A stretch of 8,556 bases of DNA from JBNJEL01 sp051745835 (lineage in GTDB: Bacteria; Bacillota; Halanaerobiia; Halobacteroidales; Acetohalobiaceae). Within the stretch, counting starts at the first letter, position 1; every line of letters begins with the position of its first letter. The translations under genes and the position numbers were made by a program. A model generated the notes under the pieces. The model did not search any database. It was given only the letters and a program-made list of their open reading frames with translations, and was not told the DNA's origin. The stretch spans positions 1 to 8,556 of the forward strand of contig JBNJEL010000082.1 of NCBI GenBank assembly GCA_051745835.1. Reading direction: 5' to 3'. Below, in pieces: positions 1 to 5,705 of this stretch.

Positions 1-359
1 AATAGCATATCATCAGCAGAAGAGAAGTTTAACTTACCAGCTCGTAAGTTAAGTGGTCCCATTACGTCCTGGATATCAATTCCTGCTTCCATAATATCAA
101 AGTTATTTTCTGAATCATCATTATCATCATTAATTTGTAGCTCTCCAAAAACTGTTACTCGCTCTGATAGCTGAGAATCAAAATTAATATTTAACTCAGT
201 AGCTAAAGTATCGTTACCATCATCTTCATCCGTTTGTTCAATTTCTAAGAATGACTCAACATTTACAATTTTGTCGCCTACCTTATACTCTGCTGCCATA
301 GCCGGTACAGCCATTGCTAAGACTAACGCCATAGCTAATACAATTGAAAGTTTCTTCAT
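1..359 (-). CDS. Putative outer-membrane porin/beta-barrel protein, N-terminal part (3' end beyond window)
   Basis: Seen: an open frame of 119 codons runs off the left edge. It starts at ATG 359-357, nine bases after a perfect AGGAGG (374-369). The first ~22 residues are a classic signal peptide: MKKL, a hydrophobic core (SIVLAMALVLAMAV) and a PAMAA cleavage site. The mature part is acidic (runs such as QTDEDDGND and NDDNDDSEN) and alternates polar and non-polar residues (LNINFDSQL, VTVFGELQIN, LNLRAGKLNF), as in transmembrane beta strands. Inference: the pattern of an 'F-G-E' strand followed by 'EAGIDI...GPLNLRAGKLNFSSAD' resembles the first strands of Gram-negative porins, which often read '(L)RAGKF'. 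No SLH domain follows the signal peptide, unlike OmpM-type porins. An exported S-layer or other surface protein is the main alternative. The acidic surface fits a halophile. Its long leader (360-584) suggests RNA-level control. Confidence 0.6.
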   Translation of the reverse strand, partial: MKKLSIVLAMALVLAMAVPAMAAEYKVGDKIVNVESFLEIEQTDEDDGNDTLATELNINFDSQLSERVTVFGELQINDDNDDSENNFDIMEAGIDIQDVMGPLNLRAGKLNFSSADDML

Positions 360-401
360 TATTTCATTCCTCCTCTAGGAAATTTAAGTTTTTTATTCTG
401 C

Positions 402-500
402 TTAACTGTTCGCTGCCGACTACCGATTGAGTTGCCTAGTTTCCTCACTCGGCTTATCCGCTAGCTACTACAGTTAACCAGAAGGTCGCCTGAACCAACA
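402..500 (-). promoter_or_regulatory. Structured 5' leader RNA of the porin-like gene (unassigned class)
   Basis: Seen: this stretch is richer in G and C than the AT-rich sequence on both sides and has no good ORF. On the minus strand, TTAACTGT (477-470) and ACAGTTAA (409-402) form a perfect 8-bp closing helix around 60 bases. Inside, GCCGA (453-449) can pair with TCGGC (419-415). Alternatively CCG-AGT (452-447) can pair with ACT (432-430) and CGG (425-423), or CGG (460-458) can pair with CCG (452-450). A GGTTCAGGCGACC segment (498-486) lies just upstream. The closing helix ends about 28 bases before the ribosome binding site. Inference: a cis-regulatory RNA. I looked for the conserved cores of the c-di-GMP-I, SAM-I, cobalamin, glycine and ydaO classes and recognised none. 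It could also be only a stabilising 5' UTR fold. Confidence 0.4.
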
Positions 501-524
501 TTGTCTTAATTAACAAAAATTTAC

Positions 525-569
525 TTAACTTAAACTATTAATTACTAATTTGGTGATTTCTTTTTGCAC
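525..569 (-). CDS. Possible 14-codon leader peptide upstream of the porin-like gene
   Basis: Seen: on the minus strand an exceptionally strong purine tract (AAGGAGGAGGGG, 585-574) is followed 4 bases later by GTG (569-567). This opens a 14-codon frame reading VQKEITKLVINSLS and ending with TAA at 527-525. No other gene starts near this ribosome-binding-like tract, which is why I list it. Inference: a translated leader peptide whose translation could influence folding of the downstream structured RNA. Against it: the frame is very short, it has no codon-run signature such as clustered rare or amino-acid-specific codons, and the tract would sit almost at the predicted transcript 5' end. The tract could instead be an mRNA-stabilising 5' element or part of the structured leader. 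Confidence 0.2.
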   Translation of the reverse strand: MQKEITKLVINSLS

Positions 570-590
570 CTATCCCCTCCTCCTTAATAT

Positions 591-619
591 ATTATTTCAC
601 AAATTGATCAAAAAATCAA
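591..619 (-). promoter_or_regulatory. Putative promoter of the porin-like gene
   Basis: On the minus strand TTGATT (619-614) and AATAAT (596-591) are separated by exactly 17 bases, matching 4/6 and 5/6 of the sigma-A consensus. Transcription would begin near 584, leaving a leader of about 225 bases. The -35 lies within a small inverted repeat (TTGAT 604-608 / ATCAA 615-619), which might be an operator or chance in AT-rich DNA. The surroundings are so AT-rich that other hexamer pairs are possible. Confidence 0.4.
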
Positions 620-761
620 CTTCTGAAATTTTTTATCTGTCATATACATAATTACTAGGCTAAGATTAATTTTCCTGCAAATTATCAAAATTATTTTATT
701 ATTTTTTGATTGATTAAGTACTTTTTTAGTTATTCAACAACCTAATTTATTAAACTCTTTT
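620..761. other. AT-rich spacer after the coiled-coil gene, no gene seen
   Basis: This is the right part of the ~400-base gap between the coiled-coil gene (stop TAG at 764-762) and the porin-like gene. It is very AT-rich, with A and T homopolymer runs. I see no ORF with a ribosome binding site and no convincing GC stem followed by a T tract, so where the rsmD-coaD transcript ends is unclear. The remainder of the gap (360-619) is covered by the promoter, leader ORF and leader RNA entries. Confidence 0.5.
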
Positions 762-1196
762 CTACTTTAGTTCCTGTTTACTCCGCCGTACCTCCTCAAG
801 CTGCTGACTTAATATCCCTTCTACCTCACTTAAAACCTCTAAGCCATACTCATCAACACCACTTCTAATCTCTTGAGCTACTTCTTTAGCCTCGGTTACA
901 ATCTCCTCAGCTCGATTCTCGGCTTCAGCTACTATATCTGTCTGAGCTACCTCTTCCTCGATCCTCTTCTCTACTTCCTGATTAGCAGAAGATAAGATCT
1001 CCTCACGCTTAGCAATAATCTCCTCCGCTGCTTCGATATCTTCAGGTAATTTCTCCTCCAAACGATCCAGCAAACCTAATAGCTCATCAGCACTAATTAA
1101 GATCTTATTTGTTAGCGGCAGTTGGTCGCCATCCTCAATTAAGATGCGTAATCTATCTAAAATATTACCTATCTGCAAACTACGCTCCTCTGACAT
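762..1196 (-). CDS. Coiled-coil protein of the coaD operon (V-ATPase subunit H-like annotation)
   Basis: Seen: 144 residues, almost entirely helical and highly charged, with no signal peptide or membrane segment. Residues ~1-55 form a conserved-looking N-terminal module (ILDRLRILIEDG...ISADELLGLLDRLEEKLPEDI). The rest (~56-144) has heptad-like spacing and stretches rich in E, A, K and R such as AENRAEEIVTEAKEVAQEI, typical of a long coiled coil resembling the F-type b / V-type H stalk subunits. Known: small proteins with this architecture often sit next to coaD in Firmicutes and are annotated 'ATPase' or 'V-type ATPase subunit H' from coiled-coil similarity only. There is no Walker motif here. 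The start is supported by GGGAGG (1211-1206) inside the last codons of coaD. Only two bases separate the coaD stop from this ATG, so translation is probably coupled. Its function is not established; a scaffold or DivIVA-like role is only a guess. Confidence 0.75.
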   Translation of the reverse strand: MSEERSLQIGNILDRLRILIEDGDQLPLTNKILISADELLGLLDRLEEKLPEDIEAAEEIIAKREEILSSANQEVEKRIEEEVAQTDIVAEAENRAEEIVTEAKEVAQEIRSGVDEYGLEVLSEVEGILSQQLEEVRRSKQELK

Positions 1197-1198
1197 GA

Positions 1199-1684
1199 CT
1201 AATTACCTCCCAGCTTCTCCTCTAATTTATCAACTACATGCTCTGGTACTAATCCTTCTACACAGCCGTTAAATTGAGATACTTCACGAATAATACTCGA
1301 ACTTAAGAAAACATACTTATTCTTGGTCATCATAAAGATAGTCTCTACCTCATCATCAAGTTTCTTATTCATTGATGCCATCTGAAACTCAGACTCAAAA
1401 TCAGAGACCGCCCTTAAACCTCGTACAATTATCTCCGCTTCCTGCTGCTGCATATAATTAATCAACAATCCCTCAAAGGCATCAACCTCTACATTATCAA
1501 ACTCTGCTACACTCTCCTCTAACATCTCCACCCGCTCATCTAAGCTAAATAGATGCTCCTTATTGGGATTATTAAAGGCAGCCACAATCAAATTATCAAA
1601 AATATTAGTCGTGCGCTCAATAATATCTAAATGTCCATTAGTAACCGGATCAAAACTACCTGGATAGACCGCTACCTGTTTCAT
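1199..1684 (-). CDS. coaD: Phosphopantetheine adenylyltransferase (CoaD)
   Basis: Transfers AMP from ATP to 4'-phosphopantetheine to give dephospho-CoA, the penultimate step of coenzyme A synthesis, in the cytoplasm as a hexamer. Seen: 161 residues, the usual length. The nucleotidyltransferase signature is intact: YPGSFDPVTNGH (7-18) carries the TxGH motif with H18. K42 lies in NNPNKEHLF, R88 and R91 in VRGLRAVSDFE, and the SSS-IIREV nucleotide-binding motif begins at residue 128. All align by position with the E. coli enzyme as I remember it. The ATG (1684-1682) follows GGGGAG (1696-1691) by six bases. The rsmD stop is only 12 bases upstream, so the two form one transcript, a very common Firmicutes pairing. 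No oddities seen. Confidence 0.97.
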   Translation of the reverse strand: MKQVAVYPGSFDPVTNGHLDIIERTTNIFDNLIVAAFNNPNKEHLFSLDERVEMLEESVAEFDNVEVDAFEGLLINYMQQQEAEIIVRGLRAVSDFESEFQMASMNKKLDDEVETIFMMTKNKYVFLSSSIIREVSQFNGCVEGLVPEHVVDKLEEKLGGN

Positions 1685-1696
1685 TGCTATCTCCCC

Positions 1697-2242
1697 TTAT
1701 TGCTTCATATATATGTTTAGTGCAGTATCTCCATATTCACGCTGACGAATCAAATCTAAATCAGCAAACTCCTCTTCTAAATCCTGACGACTAGAATACT
1801 CTACCACAATAATTCCCGCTTCCTTCAATAGATCATACTTCATAATCCGCTTAATAGTTGGTACTGCTAATCCTGCTTGGTACGGTGGATCCATCACTAT
1901 AATATCAAATGAAGCCGGTCTAAATCTACCTAACTGCGTTAACACATCACCTTGAATCACTTCCGCTTCATCAGCTAAATCGGTAAAGTCCAGATTATTT
2001 TCGATTACCTCAATCTGTCTTGCTTCGGACTCAATAAAGGTACTACTCTCAGCACCACGGCTTAAAGCCTCGATCCCTAAATTGCCAAATCCAGCGTAGA
2101 GATCTAAAAAATCAATTCCTACAATTTCAGCTCCTAAGATATTAAAAAGCGCTTCCTTAACGCGATCAATTGTTGGTCTTACCTCTCGATCATCTACTGA
2201 CTTCAGATTATGTCCTTTAGCTTTTCCAGCAATTACACGCAT
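1697..2242 (-). CDS. rsmD: 16S rRNA (guanine(966)-N2)-methyltransferase RsmD
   Basis: A SAM-dependent Rossmann methylase that modifies G966 of 16S rRNA in the 30S subunit. Seen: 181 residues. The N-terminal MRVIAGKAKGHNLKS and VRPTIDRVKEALFNIL (from residue 21) are family hallmarks. SAM motif I is DLYAGFGNLGIEALSRGA (47-64) and the catalytic DPPY is at 118-121. The motif I loop reads GFGNLG where GSGALG is more usual, a mild variant. Start: I chose ATG 2242-2240 because AAAGGAG (2257-2251) lies eight bases upstream and the protein then opens with the family's normal MRVIAG. A TTG at 2263 would add seven residues but puts the ribosome binding site inside the gene. It leads the rsmD-coaD-coiled-coil group, with 175 bases to recG upstream. 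Confidence 0.95.
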   Translation of the reverse strand: MRVIAGKAKGHNLKSVDDREVRPTIDRVKEALFNILGAEIVGIDFLDLYAGFGNLGIEALSRGAESSTFIESEARQIEVIENNLDFTDLADEAEVIQGDVLTQLGRFRPASFDIIVMDPPYQAGLAVPTIKRIMKYDLLKEAGIIVVEYSSRQDLEEEFADLDLIRQREYGDTALNIYMKQ

Positions 2243-2263
2243 ATTGATTACTCCTTTTATCAA

Positions 2264-2417
2264 GATTTAAGTTCAAAAAATTTTAGATTTATCCTTGCAT
2301 AAAAAGAACTAACTATCAAATACTATCACTAAGTCTAAAATATATCCTCCCCACTTACACTCTTCCTCTGGAATTATTAATTCCCGCAAGAAGTTGGTTA
2401 CTAAGCCAGCTTCTTGA
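2264..2417 (-). other. recG-rsmD intergenic region with two tandem small hairpins
   Basis: Seen: on the minus strand, just after the recG stop, AAGAAG (2414-2409 region) and CTTCTT pair across a TGG/CCA inner stem with one mismatch. Shortly after, GGAATT-loop-AATTCC forms a perfect 6-bp hairpin near 2370-2384. Neither is followed directly by a T tract, so neither is a textbook intrinsic terminator. They may stabilise the recG mRNA 3' end or attenuate read-through. I see no strong promoter for rsmD: a TTGATA (2319-2314) lacks a good -10 at the right distance. No ORF with a ribosome binding site is present. Confidence 0.3.
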
Positions 2418-4781
2418 CTACATAACTAACTCACCAGCAAATTTCAAATCCAACAGATCTGATAATAGATGATGTTGCTTTAATTCTAATTGAGGATCAC
2501 TATCTATAATCTCTGCTGCCTTCTGACGAGCAATCTCCAACAAATCATTATCCTGCACTAAATTAGCCGCTTCCAAATCAGGCAGCCCATGTTGACGCGT
2601 ACCAAAAAACTCTCCCGGTCCCCGCAGTTTCAGATCTTCCTCAGCAATTACAAATCCATCCGTCGACTCAGTCATAATTCTCATCCGCTCTCGCCCACTA
2701 TCTGTATTAGGATCAGCTACTAGAACACAGTACGATTGACGATTACTTCGCCCAACTCTCCCGCGCAGCTGATGTAACTGAGCTAAACCAAAACGCTGGG
2801 CATCTAAAATCAACATTACCGTTGCATTCGCTACATCAACTCCTACCTCAATAACAGTAGTAGAAACCAACAGATCCAACTCTTGACTGCGAAACTCTTC
2901 CATTACTCTTTCCTTCTCCTCGGTATTCAGCTGTCCATGCAACAATCCAACCTCAAATTCAGCCAAGATATCCTGATCTAACTTCTCAGCTACCTTCTCT
3001 GCTGATCTTAAATCCATCTCCTCTGACTCATCTACTAACGGACAGACTACATAAGCCTGTCGTCCAGCACGCAATTCCTGCTCTAAAAAAGAATAAATCC
3101 GCGGTAAGCTCTCTTCCTTACGCCACTCAGTAACAACCGGCTTTCTGCCCGGCGGCAACTCATCAATTACCGATAAGTCCAACTCACCATATAAAGTCAA
3201 AGCTAACGAACGCGGAATTGGCGTTGCTGTCATTACCAATACATCAGGATTCTGACCTTTAGATTGCAGTGATGCCCGCTGTCTAACTCCAAAACGGTGC
3301 TGTTCATCAGTAATTACTAAGCCCAAATTAGCAAACTCAGTCTGTTCTTGAATTAAAGCATGAGTACCAATTAAGATATCTATCTGTTGATCCTGTAGCT
3401 CTTCTAAGACTACTTCCTTCTCTTTTGCACTCAAGCTACCTACTAACAAACCAACCTCAATATCATACTTAGCTAATGACTCTTTTAGCCCCAGATAATG
3501 CTGTTCAGCTAATATCTCCGTCGGTGCCATCATCGCTCCTTGATAGCCGCTACTAACCGCTTTCAATAGTGCCAAAGTAGCTACCACAGTCTTACCTGAA
3601 CCTACATCCCCTTGGACTAATCTATTCATCACCCGCTTAGCTTCTAAATCACCCTTGATCTCACGCCAGACTTTAGATTGAGCTGTTGTTAACTCAAATG
3701 GTAAGTCAGCTAAATAATCTGCAATCAACTGATCATCACCATCATGAACTATTCCTTCCTCCTGACCTCCTAACTCACTCTTCTGTAGTAGAATACCTAA
3801 CTGGAGGATAAATAATTCATCAAAGGCTAACCTACGGCGCGCTTCCTCAGTCTCCTCTATCTGCTTAGGAAAATGGATCTTCTTTAACGCCTGCTCGATA
3901 TCAAATAAATTATGCTTCATCTTAAAATCATCAGAGAGTAATTCAGGATACTGATCTAAATGTTCGGCTAGAATCTGTTGGATAATCTTACGTAGCATCG
4001 TCTGGCTTAAGCCTTCGGTAGTAGAGTAGATTGGTAAGATCTTGCCCAGCTGCTCCTCTTGACCTTTCTCTAACAACTCATAATGAGGATGAGTAATCTG
4101 TAATTCACCATACTCCTTCTTAACTTCACCGCTAAAAGCTACCTCAGACCCTACCTCAAACTTCTGTTTAATATAAGGCTGATTAAACCAAACACCGGAT
4201 AAACTGCCGGTCTGGTCACCAATAATCACCTTAGTAATTGTTAACTTCTTATTTGGTCTAATATCCTTACAGGTTAAGACCTGCCCAGAAACAGTTACCT
4301 TACTACCCGGTGTCAACTCACCAATTGGTAGATTTTGACTCCAATCACGATAATCACGCGGTAAGTAAAATAACATATCACGTAGATTATTAATTCCTAA
4401 CTTAGCTAACTTCTTTGCTCTCTTCTCACCAACTCCGTTCACATAGCGAATCGACTTTAGCCAGATTTGAGGTAACTCTAAGCGCTGGTTATCCTCCACT
4501 GCAGCCACTAACTCAGCTAATTGATTAAACAGTGGTCTACTATCTTCTACCTTCTTAGCTCGCTCTTTAGGCGGTAGTGCTGTATACTCACTAAAGATCT
4601 CAATTAATTCTTGACTGAGCTTAATTATCTCTTGGTCAGTACTTAAATTGATTAACTTATTAAGCCACTTACATAAATAATCAGCAAAACCTCCAAAAAC
4701 AGAAGAATTATTATACCCTAACTTCTCCTCTACATCGATCGGCTGTAAAATTTTATCCATGATCTCTTGTTGTTCTTCCAT
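2418..4781 (-). CDS. recG: ATP-dependent DNA helicase RecG
   Basis: A superfamily 2 helicase that reverses stalled replication forks and branch-migrates Holliday junctions. Seen (numbering from the upstream GTG; subtract 3 for the chosen start): a helical N-terminal extension of ~110 residues; a helix-hairpin-helix-like NGVGEKRAKKLAKLGI (118-133); the OB-fold wedge (~155-235); Walker A GDVGSGKT (394-401); DEQH box (495-498); motif III TATPIPRS (521-528); STTVIEVGVDV (643-653); motif VI QLRGRVGR (674-681); and the C-terminal FFGTRQHGLPDL. At ~787 residues it is longer than the ~690 of E. coli RecG. An N-terminal extension is known in the Thermotoga protein. Start: the ATG at 4781 follows GAGGTG (4793-4788) by six bases. 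An in-frame GTG at 4790 is part of that ribosome binding site, so I rejected it. Thirty-six bases separate it from degV, likely one operon. Confidence 0.97.
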   Translation of the reverse strand: MEEQQEIMDKILQPIDVEEKLGYNNSSVFGGFADYLCKWLNKLINLSTDQEIIKLSQELIEIFSEYTALPPKERAKKVEDSRPLFNQLAELVAAVEDNQRLELPQIWLKSIRYVNGVGEKRAKKLAKLGINNLRDMLFYLPRDYRDWSQNLPIGELTPGSKVTVSGQVLTCKDIRPNKKLTITKVIIGDQTGSLSGVWFNQPYIKQKFEVGSEVAFSGEVKKEYGELQITHPHYELLEKGQEEQLGKILPIYSTTEGLSQTMLRKIIQQILAEHLDQYPELLSDDFKMKHNLFDIEQALKKIHFPKQIEETEEARRRLAFDELFILQLGILLQKSELGGQEEGIVHDGDDQLIADYLADLPFELTTAQSKVWREIKGDLEAKRVMNRLVQGDVGSGKTVVATLALLKAVSSGYQGAMMAPTEILAEQHYLGLKESLAKYDIEVGLLVGSLSAKEKEVVLEELQDQQIDILIGTHALIQEQTEFANLGLVITDEQHRFGVRQRASLQSKGQNPDVLVMTATPIPRSLALTLYGELDLSVIDELPPGRKPVVTEWRKEESLPRIYSFLEQELRAGRQAYVVCPLVDESEEMDLRSAEKVAEKLDQDILAEFEVGLLHGQLNTEEKERVMEEFRSQELDLLVSTTVIEVGVDVANATVMLILDAQRFGLAQLHQLRGRVGRSNRQSYCVLVADPNTDSGRERMRIMTESTDGFVIAEEDLKLRGPGEFFGTRQHGLPDLEAANLVQDNDLLEIARQKAAEIIDSDPQLELKQHHLLSDLLDLKFAGELVM

Positions 4782-4817
4782 GCTTCCCACCTCAACCTAA
4801 AACTTACTCATTATGTA

Positions 4818-5678
4818 CTATAAGATAACAATCCCTAAAGCTCCTGGGCCAACGTGAGTTCCGATCACCGGCCCAATCTCTGTTATCACTACTTCTTTCC
4901 AGTCAGCCAGCTCTATTAACTCTGATCGCAGCTTATCTACCTTATCCGCAGCTCGACCGTGTAATAAAGCTAATCTAGGCTGCTCCGTTAACTGGTGTTT
5001 CTTCAACTGATGTTTAACTAAATGTTTTAACTTCTTAAAAAGCCTCTTTTCACCGCGCACCTTAGAATGAAAATCTACCTCACCACGATCATTAACTTGC
5101 AAGATCGGCTTAATATTAAAGAGATTACCTAAGAAAGCTGCTGCCTTACCAATTCGTCCGCCCTGCTTAAGATAATCTAATGTATCGATACTAAATAGTA
5201 AGCTTAATTCATTCCTGAGCTGCTTAATCCTATCTATAATCTGTTCTGCACTATCTCCATCTCTTACTGCTAAAGCGGCAGCCTCAACCAAAAATCCTAA
5301 ACCTAACGAGACCGACTTAGAATCGATTACCTTAATCTCCACATCCTGTTTCTCTGCCACAGCTGACGCAGCTAACTTAGCCGTCTGATAAGTTCCGCTC
5401 AACTCACTAGCTAAATGTAGCGAAATAATCGTATCATACTCTAAAGCTAACTCTTGATAACACTGCTTAAACTCTCCTACGGCTGGCTGTGAGGTAGTAG
5501 GTAATTCATCAACCTTAATTAACCGTTGCCAAAAATCAGCAGTAGAGAGTTCTAATTTATCAGCTTGAGATGTATCGCCAAAATTAACCGTTAGGGGGAT
5601 CATCTGTACTCCTAATTCATCTAGCCGCCCCTTAGTTAAATCAGATGTGCTGTCAGTTACAATCTTAATCGACGCCAT
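4818..5678 (-). CDS. fakB: DegV-family fatty-acid-binding protein (FakB subunit of fatty acid kinase)
   Basis: DegV/FakB proteins bind a free fatty acid and present it to FakA, which phosphorylates the carboxylate to acyl-phosphate for phospholipid synthesis. Seen: 286 residues, normal length. Signature motifs are VTDSTSDL (7-14), TTSQP (61-65, including the threonine known to contact the fatty acid carboxylate), LASELSGTYQ (89-98, with the ligand-contact serine at about 94) and LKQGGRIGKAAAFLGNLFNIKPIL in the C-terminal lobe, which supplies the family-typical GGRIG. No signal peptide or membrane segment. The ATG is at 5678-5676, with a GGAG about 11 bases upstream. It lies 27 bases after fakA on the same strand. 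This adjacency is strong contextual support for a FakB role rather than an orphan DegV. Which acyl chains it prefers cannot be read from sequence. Confidence 0.88.
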   Translation of the reverse strand: MASIKIVTDSTSDLTKGRLDELGVQMIPLTVNFGDTSQADKLELSTADFWQRLIKVDELPTTSQPAVGEFKQCYQELALEYDTIISLHLASELSGTYQTAKLAASAVAEKQDVEIKVIDSKSVSLGLGFLVEAAALAVRDGDSAEQIIDRIKQLRNELSLLFSIDTLDYLKQGGRIGKAAAFLGNLFNIKPILQVNDRGEVDFHSKVRGEKRLFKKLKHLVKHQLKKHQLTEQPRLALLHGRAADKVDKLRSELIELADWKEVVITEIGPVIGTHVGPGALGIVIL

Positions 5679-5705
5679 AACTTATCATCTCCATCCTCTA
5701 ACTTA

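Noticed and set aside
402..584. Leader as a c-di-GMP, SAM, cobalamin, glycine or ydaO riboswitch
   Set aside because: None of the conserved core sequences I know for these classes could be found on either strand, so no class name is given.
602..621. Terminator for the rsmD-coaD transcript at the TTGAT/ATCAA repeat
   Set aside because: The stem is only 5-7 bp and AT-only apart from one G-C pair, and it overlaps the likely -35 of the porin-like gene.
2243..2263. Seven-residue N-terminal extension of RsmD from a TTG
   Set aside because: The extension spans the strong AAAGGAG site that serves the downstream ATG, and the family normally begins at MRVIAG.
4782..4790. GTG start of RecG adding three residues
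   Set aside because: The GTG is part of the GAGGTG ribosome binding site for the ATG at 4781.
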